A stretch of 64,000 nt of DNA from NCBI GenBank assembly GCA_036555585.1, contig DATBLE010000002.1, positions 227,099 to 291,098 of the forward strand, written 5' to 3'. The notes below the pieces were generated by a model. It saw nothing but the letters and a program-made list of their open reading frames with translations, was not told the origin of the DNA and made no database searches. Shown here piece after piece: positions 1-7,585 of this stretch; the first letter of the stretch is position 1, and the number at the start of each line of letters is the position of its first letter. The translations under genes and the position numbers were made by a program. This DNA comes from DATBLE01 sp036555585. Its GTDB lineage: Bacteria; Actinomycetota; Thermoleophilia; Gaiellales; Gaiellaceae.

Positions 1-2224
1 TGATCCGGTCCGTCTTCTTGACCCCGAAGGTGGAGTCGTACGACTGGAGCCGCGGCCGGAGGACGCTGCCGTCGGACCAGTGGAGGATGTCCGGATGGGC
101 GTCGACCGGCAGGATCTCGCCCTCGCCGGGGTGGTCTCCGACGTTGTTGTTGGCGTACTGGGTGTTCCAGTACCAGATCAGCACGCCGTCCTCGTACGGG
201 AAGCGCTCGGCCCACTTCGGCCCGACCGTCCCGCCGAAGTTGTACGGCGCGTTCTTCAGCGGCCCGTCGAAGCCGACCCGCAGCTCGTCGGGACCGACGT
301 ACTGCCGGTTCTCGACCACGTACGCGTTGAAGTACGGCGTCGTCTCGGTGCCGGTCGTGGCGTGGAAGCCGCCCGTGTCCGGATCGAACGTCCAGCCGCC
401 GTCGGTCTCGGCGCCGTCGACGGGCTGGCCGCCGATCGCGATGTCGTCCAGCGAGAAGCCGGGCTGGTAGGGAGCTCCCGGCGTCCCCTCCTGGGCGGGA
501 TCCGTCGTGTACTCGAACCCGACCTCCACCGTCTGGCCGGCGTACGCCGACAGGTCGGCTGTCAGGTCGACCCAGTCGCCGTTCGTCGAGACGCCCGTGA
601 TGCCTTCCCCGAAGTTCTGCCCGTTCGGGTCGTCGGGGCTCGACAGGTTCGTGTGCACCGTGTCGAAGGTGGCGCCCCCGTCGGTGGAGACGATCAGGTA
701 GGCGTAGTCGAAGTCCTGCTCGATGTTGTACCGCGCCTTCGCCGTCAGGCTCGCGCCCGTGGCGGGCAAGGTCACCGACTTGACCATGGTGTTGTCCATG
801 TCGTTGCCGGTGCTCGAGTAGTAGAACTTCGTGCCGCTGAACGGCGAGCCGAGCTGCGTCGTCACCTGGCGGTCGGGGAGCGTGACCACCGCGGCCTGCT
901 TGCCCGCCGTGTTCCGCGCTTCCGACGGACCGAGCGTCAGGTTCGTCTGGCCGTCACCCGGGTGGATCAGCTGGTAGTCGAGCCAGCCGAGCTGGAGCTT
1001 GTCCCAGGAGCTCATCGAGAACGGCCGGTTTCCGATGCCGTCCTCGGGCGTGCCGTCGCTCCCGTACGAGCCGCTCGACCACGGCGTCCAGAACCCGGTC
1101 GAGTTCTCGGCGCCGCCGGTGTTGCCCGACGTGTCGTACTCGTCCGGGAGGCCCAGATCGTGGCCGAACTCGTGGGCGAAGACGCCGACGCCGCCGTTCT
1201 CGGGCTCGATCGTGTAATCGCCGATCCAGTAGTCGGACTGGCCGACCTGGACGCCGCCGAACTTGTTGAACGACGGGCCGACCTTCCCGAACCCGCCGAC
1301 GTTCGTGTAGGAGCGATGGCTCCAGATCGCGTCGGTTCCCTGTGCCCCGCCGCCGGTCTCCTCGCCCTCGCCGGCATGGATCGACTGGAAGTGGTCGATG
1401 TAGCCGTCCGGCTCGTCGAAGTTGCCGTCGCCGTCGTAGTCGTACCGGTCCCACCTGTCGAACTGGGAGAGGTACGCGTTGACCTCTGCAGGCGTCTTCC
1501 CGAGGTCGTCGACCTGGTGGTCGTACCAGGCGGTCAGCTCGTCCTGGAGCAGTCGCTGGATGTCGGCGACGCAGACGATGTCGCCGCAGTAGTCCGAGCC
1601 GTACGCGGCCTCGTTGTAGGGAACCTCGACCCAGTCCTCGACCTTGCCGTTCACGGCGTACTGGCCCGAGGAGTTCTCGATGTAGAAGTTCCGCATCGAG
1701 CTGAAGCCCTTCGCCTCGGAGAAGAGCAGGTTGTTGTAGTAGTCGACGTCGAAGTTCGGGGCCCAGATCGTCGTGTTGTCGACCGACCGGTCGGGCTCGG
1801 GGATCTGGTTGTGCATCGGCCCGGGCGTGCCGCCGTGGTCGATCGTCCCGAACGACCCGTGGTCGTGCGTCGCGGTCTGGTCGCCGAACTCGGCGAGCAC
1901 GGTCCAGATCGTGTCCTCTCCGTCCCGCTCGAGCTCGACGAAATGCGTGCGACGGTGACCCTTCCTGTCGCCCTTCCCCTTCCTGTCGCGCCCGATCTGC
2001 GCCACCTTGGCGTTCCTGGCGATCTTGCCGTTCAGCTGGAGCTCGATCGCCTCCTTCCGGAGCGCGCGCAGCTTCACCCCCTGCGGGCTGGGCCGGTCGG
2101 TGTCGACCGATTTCGGCCTGTCGTACGCGGCACTGCCTCCGTGCGCGGTCCCGACCGCGGCGCCCGCGGTGGCGACGAGCGCGCCCAGCACTGCAAGCGC
2201 GACCGCCCAGGACAGTCTCCTCAT
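1..2224 (-). CDS. Secreted M6-family (immune inhibitor A-like) zinc metalloprotease, 3' end outside window
   Basis: This is a secreted zinc endopeptidase of the immune inhibitor A (M6) type; the reading frame is open to base 1, so the C-terminus is missing. The start is ATG at 2224, preceded by a G-rich ribosome site, and begins a signal peptide (MRRLSWAV then an Ala/Gly-rich hydrophobic run to about residue 27). The zinc motif HEFGHDLGLPDEYD starts at His351, the extended HEXXH form of this family. Downstream come Asp/Gly-rich segments and a region resembling the C-terminal domains of InhA proteins. A basic Lys-Gly-Arg patch near residues 77-90 is encoded by a small direct repeat. Function as a nutritional extracellular protease is inferred; family assignment is firm. 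Confidence 0.88.
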   Translation of the reverse strand, partial: MRRLSWAVALAVLGALVATAGAAVGTAHGGSAAYDRPKSVDTDRPSPQGVKLRALRKEAIELQLNGKIARNAKVAQIGRDRKGKGDRKGHRRTHFVELERDGEDTIWTVLAEFGDQTATHDHGSFGTIDHGGTPGPMHNQIPEPDRSVDNTTIWAPNFDVDYYNNLLFSEAKGFSSMRNFYIENSSGQYAVNGKVEDWVEVPYNEAAYGSDYCGDIVCVADIQRLLQDELTAWYDHQVDDLGKTPAEVNAYLSQFDRWDRYDYDGDGNFDEPDGYIDHFQSIHAGEGEETGGGAQGTDAIWSHRSYTNVGGFGKVGPSFNKFGGVQVGQSDYWIGDYTIEPENGGVGVFAHEFGHDLGLPDEYDTSGNTGGAENSTGFWTPWSSGSYGSDGTPEDGIGNRPFSMSSWDKLQLGWLDYQLIHPGDGQTNLTLGPSEARNTAGKQAAVVTLPDRQVTTQLGSPFSGTKFYYSSTGNDMDNTMVKSVTLPATGASLTAKARYNIEQDFDYAYLIVSTDGGATFDTVHTNLSSPDDPNGQNFGEGITGVSTNGDWVDLTADLSAYAGQTVEVGFEYTTDPAQEGTPGAPYQPGFSLDDIAIGGQPVDGAETDGGWTFDPDTGGFHATTGTETTPYFNAYVVENRQYVGPDELRVGFDGPLKNAPYNFGGTVGPKWAERFPYEDGVLIWYWNTQYANNNVGDHPGEGEILPVDAHPDILHWSDGSVLRPRLQSYDSTFGVKKTDRI

Positions 2225-2292
2225 GCGCTTTCCCCCCTGTCGATTGTGTGCCTCGCTCCGGCGAATCGCTCAGGGACCCCGCCGGCGGGAGG

Positions 2293-2340
2293 CGTTCTAA
2301 CGGCGGCAGGCGTTGTAACGTCGATCGGCCCCGCTGTCAA
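2293..2340 (-). promoter_or_regulatory. Putative promoter and twin operator-like sites of the M6 protease gene
   Basis: On the minus strand TTGACA (2335-2340) and TACAAC (2312-2317) are separated by exactly 17 bases, a good housekeeping-sigma promoter. It would start transcription near 2305, about 80 bases before the protease ATG. Two copies of CGTTNNAACG lie at 2311-2320 (over the -10) and 2293-2302 (over the start region), spaced 18 bases. Their placement suggests repressor sites. Promoter and operators are read from sequence only. Confidence 0.45.
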
Positions 2341-2372
2341 ATCCGCTCGAGCTTCGACGGTTTCGAGCTTGC

Positions 2373-3704
2373 TCAGGCGCCGTGCGGCTTGGCCATCTTG
2401 CGGTAGTCGAGCGCCTCGTCCAGCACCGACTCCTCGACGCCCGCATCCCGCGCGACCTCGCGCAGCGACCGGCCGGAGCCCGCCGCCTCCTTGACGATCT
2501 CGGCGGCCTTGTCGTAGCCGATGTAGGGGTTGAGCGCGGTCGCCGCCGACAGCGTCAGCTCCGCGTAGCGCTCGCACAGCTCGCGGTTGGCCTCGATCCC
2601 GTCGACGCACTTCTCGGCGAGCAGGCGCGAGGCGGCGGCCAGCAGCTTGATCGAATCGAGCAGGTTGCGGGCGATCAGCGGCACGAACACGTTCAGCTCG
2701 AAGTGGCCCTGCATGCCACCGATCGCGATCGCGGCGTCGTTGCCGACGACCTGGGCCGCGACCTGGGTGACGACCTCGGGGATCACCGGGTTGACCTTGC
2801 CCGGCATGATCGAGCTGCCCTTCTGGAGCTCGGGCAGGAAGATCTCCGAGAGACCTGCCCGCGGCCCGGAACCCATGAAGCGCAGGTCGTTGGCGATCTT
2901 GGTCAGCGAGACGGCGACGGTCTTCAAGGCGCCCGAGGCCTCCACCAGGGCGTCGCGTGCCGCCTGGGACTCGAACGGATCCGCCGGGGGCAGGATCGTC
3001 AGGCCGGAATCGGCCGAGAGCTGCTCACGGACGCGCGCCGCGAAATCGGGGTGCGTGTTCAGGCCGGTTCCGACCGCCGTGCCGCCGAGCGGGATCTGGC
3101 CGACGCGCTCGAGGGTCGACTCGACCCGCGCTGCGCCCTGGCGCACCTGCGCGGCGTAACCGGCGAACTCCTGGCCGAGTGTGACGGGCACGGCGTCCAT
3201 CCAGTGCGTCCGCCCGGACTTGACCACGTCGTCGAATGCCCGGGCCCTCGCGACGAGCGAGTCGGCCAGCCGCCGGAGCGCGGGAAGCAGGTCGTTGACG
3301 AGCTCGTCGAGCGCGGCGAGGTGGACGGCCGAGGGGAAGACGTCGTTCGACGACTGCCCCATGTTCACGTCGTCGTTCGCGTGGACGCCCTCCCCCGCGA
3401 GGGTCGCGATCACCTCGTTCGCGTTCATGTTCGACGACGTGCCCGAGCCGGTCTGGAAGACGTCGATCGGGAACTGGTCGTCGAGCTCGCCGGCGGCGAT
3501 GCGCTCGCCCGCCGCCGCGATCCGCTCGGCCTTGTCGGAATCGAGCAGGCCGAGCTCCGCGTTCACCCGCGCGGCGGCTGCCTTGATCCGGCCGAGCCAG
3601 CGGGCCACGGGGGCGGGAATCGGCTCGCCGGAGACCGGGAAGTTGGCGATCGCCTTGGTGGTCTCGCCACCCCAGAGCTCGCGCCGCTCCTCGGTCCGGG
3701 CCAT
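2373..3704 (-). CDS. fumC: Class II fumarate hydratase
   Basis: Fumarase catalyses the reversible hydration of fumarate to (S)-malate in the TCA cycle. The 443-residue length is usual for class II (iron-independent, homotetrameric) fumarases. Visible signatures are TGSGTSSNMNANEV near residue 90, the GRTHWMDA stretch near 165, and the fumarate lyase signature GSSIMPGKVNP with the catalytic serine loop around residue 298. The C-terminal NPYIGYD segment is also typical. The gene is on the minus strand between the M6 protease and a small zinc-ribbon gene and probably has its own promoter. Aspartase is the main alternative in this superfamily, but the motifs and length favour fumarase. Confidence 0.95.
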   Translation of the reverse strand: MARTEERRELWGGETTKAIANFPVSGEPIPAPVARWLGRIKAAAARVNAELGLLDSDKAERIAAAGERIAAGELDDQFPIDVFQTGSGTSSNMNANEVIATLAGEGVHANDDVNMGQSSNDVFPSAVHLAALDELVNDLLPALRRLADSLVARARAFDDVVKSGRTHWMDAVPVTLGQEFAGYAAQVRQGAARVESTLERVGQIPLGGTAVGTGLNTHPDFAARVREQLSADSGLTILPPADPFESQAARDALVEASGALKTVAVSLTKIANDLRFMGSGPRAGLSEIFLPELQKGSSIMPGKVNPVIPEVVTQVAAQVVGNDAAIAIGGMQGHFELNVFVPLIARNLLDSIKLLAAASRLLAEKCVDGIEANRELCERYAELTLSAATALNPYIGYDKAAEIVKEAAGSGRSLREVARDAGVEESVLDEALDYRKMAKPHGA

Positions 3705-3734
3705 GGTTCGAGTGTACTGATACCGGCGCGCGCG

Positions 3735-3935
3735 TCAGAGCGCGCGCAGGTGGCGCCGCTCGACCGGCCGCTCGCGCAGCAGCTTGCGGGTGCGCTCGGA
3801 GAGCTCGGCGGTCGATGCCCAACCGACGTACCCGCAGCGCGGACACTCGTCCGCGGCCGACCGCTGCGCGTCTGCGCGAACGGCGCGCCGGTGGCCGCAG
3901 CTCAGGCACTCGACCTGGCGAAGGCGGATCTCCAT
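3735..3935 (-). CDS. Small zinc-ribbon protein
   Basis: A 66-residue protein from ATG at 3935; an upstream in-frame start at 4058 would add a poorly conserved basic stretch and is less likely. Two CXXC knuckles, CLSCGH near residue 10 and CPRCGY near residue 31, can bind one zinc ion, followed by a basic helix rich in Arg and Glu. Such small ribbons often bind nucleic acid or regulate partners, but no specific role can be assigned. It lies just upstream of fumarase on the same strand, with only about 30 bases between them, so co-transcription with fumC is possible. Confidence 0.6.
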   Translation of the reverse strand: MEIRLRQVECLSCGHRRAVRADAQRSAADECPRCGYVGWASTAELSERTRKLLRERPVERRHLRAL

Positions 3936-4024
3936 ACCCGACGGATCGGCGTTCCTTCCCCGATCGACGTCCCTCGGACGAGGGATGACGCGCGGCTCCC
4001 CTGCGCGGGTTTCGCGCAGGCGTC

Positions 4025-4065
4025 GTGACACTTCGGTTGGGGGTCTGACCCCACGCAAGCGTCAC
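4025..4065. repeat. Palindromic repeat, family B copy 1 (GGGGTCTGACCCC core)
   Basis: The core GGGGTC-T-GACCCC (4040-4052) is a perfect palindrome. It is set inside imperfect outer arms GTGACACTT (4025-4033) and AAGCGTCAC (4057-4065). A second copy with the same left arm, core and right flank lies at 31334-31373. This copy lies between the ferredoxin reductase stop and the zinc-ribbon start on the minus strand, where it could act as a terminator. It shares the GGGGTC/GACCCC block with the family A palindromes in the nuo operon. Confidence 0.7.
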
Positions 4066-4125
4066 AAGCTGCCCACAGGCTCGAGCAAGCCTCGACCATG
4101 CGGGGCGCAGCGCGCCGGGGCCGGG

Positions 4126-5484
4126 CTACTTCGTCGCGATCCCGCGGGCGGCCGCGCGGAGCTCGTCCCACGTCGCGAGCTTCACGCGGGGGCGGCCCTG
4201 CGGCTCGCCGCGGCCGCGCTCCTCGAGGTCGATCGCCTCCCAACCCGCGTACGTGACGTGCTCGACCCCGCGCGCGGCCAGCAGCTCCTCCACCGTCTCG
4301 CCGGTCGCCGCCGGGTCGCCTCGAGCCAGCCGGCCGGCGCGGGCGTCCTCGAGCAGCAGCTCGATCGTCTCGGTGGCGTCCTTCTTGTTCGTGCCGATCA
4401 CGCCGCTCGGTCCCCGCTTGATCCAGCCGGCGCAGTAGACGCCGGCGGCGCCGGTCACCCGACCGCTCTCGTTCGGGATCGTCGCCCGCCGCTCGTCGAA
4501 CGGCAGGCCGGCCAGCTCGACTCCGAGGTAGCCGACGCTGCGGAAGACGATGCCGCAGGGGATCGTCTCGCGCTCGTCCGTCGCTACGGCGGCAACCCGC
4601 CCGGAGTCGTCGGCGACGAGGCGGTTCTTGACGATCTCGACCCCCTCCACCCGGTCCTCGCCCAGGATCGCGACCGGCGAGACGGCGAAGCGAAGACGGA
4701 TCGCCCGCTTCTTCCCTGCCGGCGGCCGGGCGGCGTACTCGCGCAGTACCTCCACGTTGCGACGGGCATTCGTGTCGTGCTCGAGTGCCGCCTCGCTCGT
4801 CGGGTCGAGCTCGAGCTCGGCCGGGTCGACGATCACGTCGGCCTCGGCGAGCTCGCCGAGCTCCTTCAGCTCCGGCGTCGTGAACGCGGCCTGGGCGGGC
4901 CCACGCCGGGCGAGGAGGACGATCTCGGTCAGGCCCGAGCCGAGAATCGCCTCGATCGCCTCGTCGGTCGTGTCGGTCGGTCGGATCTCCTCCGGCGCGA
5001 GCGCCAGCATGCGGACGACGTCGAGAGCGACGTTCCCCGCGCCGACGACCACGGCCCGCTCGCCCGAGAGGTCGAAGCGGAGACCCTGGTAGTCGGGGTG
5101 CCCGTTGTACCAGGCCACGAGCTCGGTGGCCGCCCATGAGCCGGGCAGGTCCTCGCCCGGTATGCCCATCCGCCGGTCGGTCTGCGCGCCGACGGCGTAG
5201 ACGACGGCGTCGTACAGCCGGGAAAGGTCTTCGTGGGTTAGATCCCTGCCGACCTCGACGCCGCCCAGGAAGCGGAAGCCGGGCTGGGCGGCGATCCGCT
5301 CGAACGCCTTCGAGACCGCCTTGATCTTCGGGTGGTCGGGGGCGACGCCCAGGCGGACGAGGCCCCAGGGGGTGGGCAGCCGCTCGATCATGTCGACCTC
5401 GACCGGCAGGTCGGACTCGAGCAGGTGCCCGGCCGCGTAGAACCCGGCGGGCCCGGACCCGACGACGGCGACGCGAAGTGCCAC
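4126..5484 (-). CDS. fprA: Ferredoxin-NADP+ reductase, adrenodoxin reductase (FprA) type
   Basis: A 452-residue flavoprotein of the mycobacterial FprA/adrenodoxin reductase family that moves electrons between NADPH and ferredoxin. The N-terminal FAD-binding Rossmann motif is VVGSGPAGFYAAGHL (residues 7-21). The family stretch TPWGLVRLGVAPDHPKIK follows, the NADP-binding motif VVVGAGNVALDVVRML is near residue 150, and the C-terminal FAD contact GWIKRGPSGVIGTNKKDA is near residue 370. The start is GTG at 5484. It follows an A-type Fe-S carrier by 38 bases on the same strand, so it probably forms a two-gene operon for iron-sulfur or ferredoxin redox work. Confidence 0.92.
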   Translation of the reverse strand: MALRVAVVGSGPAGFYAAGHLLESDLPVEVDMIERLPTPWGLVRLGVAPDHPKIKAVSKAFERIAAQPGFRFLGGVEVGRDLTHEDLSRLYDAVVYAVGAQTDRRMGIPGEDLPGSWAATELVAWYNGHPDYQGLRFDLSGERAVVVGAGNVALDVVRMLALAPEEIRPTDTTDEAIEAILGSGLTEIVLLARRGPAQAAFTTPELKELGELAEADVIVDPAELELDPTSEAALEHDTNARRNVEVLREYAARPPAGKKRAIRLRFAVSPVAILGEDRVEGVEIVKNRLVADDSGRVAAVATDERETIPCGIVFRSVGYLGVELAGLPFDERRATIPNESGRVTGAAGVYCAGWIKRGPSGVIGTNKKDATETIELLLEDARAGRLARGDPAATGETVEELLAARGVEHVTYAGWEAIDLEERGRGEPQGRPRVKLATWDELRAAARGIATK

Positions 5485-5522
5485 CGGTTGTTTCTAGCGC
5501 AGATCGCCGACGGCGAGCTGCG

Positions 5523-5930
5523 CTAGTGCGAGCAGGAAGAGCCGCAGCCGTGCGCGGCGTCGGGCGCCTCGCCGTCCTCCACCTGGAACGAGTGCCCGCA
5601 ACCGCAGGAGCTCGCGACGTTGGGGTTCTCGATCTTGAACCCCGACTCCTGGAGGCCGTCGAGGAAGTCGATGCTCGCACCCTGGAGGTACGGCGCGCTG
5701 AAGGGATCGACGACGACGCGGACCCCGTGCGCCTCCAGCTCGTGGTCGCCTTCCTGGGCGCCGCGGTCGAAGCCGAGCGCGTACTCGAACCCGGAACAAC
5801 CACCACCCTGAACCGCAACGCGCAATACGGTTGCGTCGCCCTCGGGCTCGTCGGCCTGGAGCTCCTTGATCTTGGCGGCAGCGCGCTCGGTGAGGCTGAC
5901 GACGGTGATCGGCTCTTCGAGGGTGGCCAC
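5523..5930 (-). CDS. A-type iron-sulfur cluster carrier (IscA/ErpA/HesB family)
   Basis: A 136-residue protein from GTG at 5930; a longer ORF from 6002 adds an Arg-rich, unconserved stretch and was rejected. The family's three cluster-binding cysteines are present: one in GGGCSGFEYAL and two in SSCGCGHSF. It would hold [2Fe-2S] or [4Fe-4S] clusters for delivery to apoproteins. An extra C-terminal tail ending in HGCGSSCSH adds two more cysteines not needed by the usual fold. It diverges from nuoA, whose complex needs many Fe-S clusters, and precedes fprA. Exact subtype (ErpA or IscA) cannot be fixed from sequence alone. Confidence 0.88.
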   Translation of the reverse strand: MATLEEPITVVSLTERAAAKIKELQADEPEGDATVLRVAVQGGGCSGFEYALGFDRGAQEGDHELEAHGVRVVVDPFSAPYLQGASIDFLDGLQESGFKIENPNVASSCGCGHSFQVEDGEAPDAAHGCGSSCSH

Positions 5931-6092
5931 GTGCTCATCGTAGCAGCGGCCCCGGCGCCGGCGAATCCCCGCTCGGGGCCGACTTTGTAACACGCGCCGC
6001 ACGCATCGTTGAGCGGTTTCTCGCTTGCTTCGTGCGCCTCTTGACGAGTTGCTAGTGTCCGATCGCGGACGACGGAGGAGGATAGAGAGCGC

Positions 6093-6455
6093 TTGCTGGA
6101 CAGCTGGTTGCCGTTCCTGATCTACGGGCTGCTCGCGTTCGCGATTCCGCTCTCGATGGTCGCCTTCTCGTTCGTCTTCTCGACGAAGCCGCGACGGCGC
6201 ACGCGCGCCCGCGTCATCCCCTTCGAGTCGGGCGTCTCGACCGGCCCGCCTAAGCAGCAGCGCTTCACGATCAGCTTCTACCTGACGGCGATGCTGTTCA
6301 TCGTCTTCGACATCGAGATCGTCTTCCTCTATCCGCTCGCGGTCGAGCTGAACGCGCTCGGCTGGTTCGCCTTCTTCGAGCTCCTCTTCTTCGTGGCGAT
6401 CCTCGCCGTCGCGTACGTCTACATCTGGCGGAAGGGGGCCCTCGAATGGCGGTGA
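6093..6455 (+). CDS. nuoA: NADH-quinone oxidoreductase subunit A
   Basis: First gene of the complete nuo operon. NuoA is a small membrane subunit of complex I (120 residues) with three hydrophobic segments: residues about 5-30, 62-82 and 90-111. The conserved FESGV and the YLTAMLFIVFDIEIVFLYP stretch, including the conserved FDIE/ExxFLYP acidic residues near the quinone cavity, are present. The start is TTG at 6093, chosen because GGAGGAGG (6075-6082) sits 10 bases upstream and no ATG is nearby. Its end overlaps nuoB by 10 bases. Confidence 0.95.
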   Translation: MLDSWLPFLIYGLLAFAIPLSMVAFSFVFSTKPRRRTRARVIPFESGVSTGPPKQQRFTISFYLTAMLFIVFDIEIVFLYPLAVELNALGWFAFFELLFFVAILAVAYVYIWRKGALEWR

Positions 6456-7027
6456 AACGCCTCAAGGACTTCGGCCTCCAGTCGGAACGGCTGCTGTGGC
6501 CGACGAAGGGCCCCGGCGTGTTCGAGCAGGAGCTCGGTGTGGAGGACCTCGAGCGGAAGCTGATGCTGACCACGCTCGAGAAGGCCGTCGCCTGGTCGCA
6601 GTCGAAGTCGATGTGGCCCGACCAGTTCGGCCTCTCGTGCTGCGCCATGGAGATGATCGCGATCGTCGGCTCCCGCTACGACATCGCGCGCTTCGGCATG
6701 GAGGCCTTCCGCGCCTCGCCGCGCCAGGCCGACCTGCTGATCGTCTCCGGCCGCGTCTCGCACAAGATGGCGGCGCCGCTGCGGCAGATCTACGACCAGA
6801 TGCTCGAGCCGAAGTGGGTGATCGCGATGGGCGCATGCGCGAGCTCGGGCGGCATGTTCAACAACTACGCCGTGCTCCAGGGCGTGGACAAGATCGTCCC
6901 AGTCGACATCCACGTGCCGGGCTGCCCGCCTCGCCCGGAAGGCCTGATGGAGGGGATCATCCGGCTGCACGAGAAGGTCGTCGCGGGCGTGCCGCCGGCG
7001 TACGAGATCCGCGGTGTCGCCCAGTGA
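6446..7027 (+). CDS. nuoB: NADH-quinone oxidoreductase subunit B
   Basis: A 193-residue peripheral-arm subunit that binds [4Fe-4S] cluster N2, the last cluster before quinone. The four ligand cysteines are visible: the adjacent pair in FGLSCCAMEM, one in MGACASSGGMF and one in VPGCPPRPE. The start is ATG at 6446 inside the end of nuoA, and the end overlaps nuoC, indicating translational coupling. Length and motifs are standard; nothing is missing. Confidence 0.97.
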   Translation: MAVKRLKDFGLQSERLLWPTKGPGVFEQELGVEDLERKLMLTTLEKAVAWSQSKSMWPDQFGLSCCAMEMIAIVGSRYDIARFGMEAFRASPRQADLLIVSGRVSHKMAAPLRQIYDQMLEPKWVIAMGACASSGGMFNNYAVLQGVDKIVPVDIHVPGCPPRPEGLMEGIIRLHEKVVAGVPPAYEIRGVAQ

Positions 7028-7583
7028 GGCCGGCACGGTGACGTTCGGGGGCGTTCCCGGCCTGGTCGAGACCAAGGAGGCGTACGGCGAGACGACGCTC
7101 GTCGTCGAGCCCGGCCGGCTGGTCGACGCGTCCCGCCACCTCCGCGACGAGCTCGGCTTCGACTTCCTCTCGGACATCACGCCGACCGACTACCTCGGCT
7201 GGGGCACCGATACCGCCGCCGGCTACTACGGCACCGCCGCCGGCCGCGACATCAACGCTCCGGGCTCGCAGGCCCTCGCGCGGGTGCCCGTCCCGAAGGC
7301 GAAACGCTTCTCGATGAGCTACCACCTGCTCGCGATCGGCCTGCCGCCCAGAAGGGTCCGCCTCCAGGTGTGGCTGGACGACGGGGAGCCGGTGCCGAGC
7401 GTGATCGAGGTCTGGCCGACCGCCGACTGGCACGAGCGCGAGGCCTGGGACATGATGGGCATCCCGATCGAGGGCCACCCCAACCTCGTCCGGATCCTGA
7501 TGGAGGACGACTGGGAGGGCCACCCGCTCCGCAAGGACTACCCGATCGGCGGCGAGCCGGTGCGCTTCTCGGGCGAGGAGTAG
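7014..7583 (+). CDS. nuoC: NADH-quinone oxidoreductase subunit C
   Basis: The 30-kDa subunit of the complex I peripheral arm, 189 residues, starting with GTG at 7014 and overlapping nuoB by 14 bases. The family signature is WHEREAWDMMGIPIEGHPNL (near residue 143), followed by RILMEDDWEGHPLRKDYPI. It is a separate protein here, not fused to NuoD as in some proteobacteria. The stop is followed by nuoD after only two bases. Confidence 0.96.
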   Translation: MSPSEAGTVTFGGVPGLVETKEAYGETTLVVEPGRLVDASRHLRDELGFDFLSDITPTDYLGWGTDTAAGYYGTAAGRDINAPGSQALARVPVPKAKRFSMSYHLLAIGLPPRRVRLQVWLDDGEPVPSVIEVWPTADWHEREAWDMMGIPIEGHPNLVRILMEDDWEGHPLRKDYPIGGEPVRFSGEE

Positions 7584-7585
7584 GC

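Noticed and set aside
80..2494. 804-codon plus-strand frame over the M6 protease
   Set aside because: Its product is an Arg/Val/Asp-rich shadow of the minus-strand gene; the opposite frame has a signal peptide and HEXXH motif.
5931..6002. 24-residue upstream extension of the A-type Fe-S carrier
   Set aside because: It is Arg-rich and unconserved; GTG 5930 gives the standard family length.
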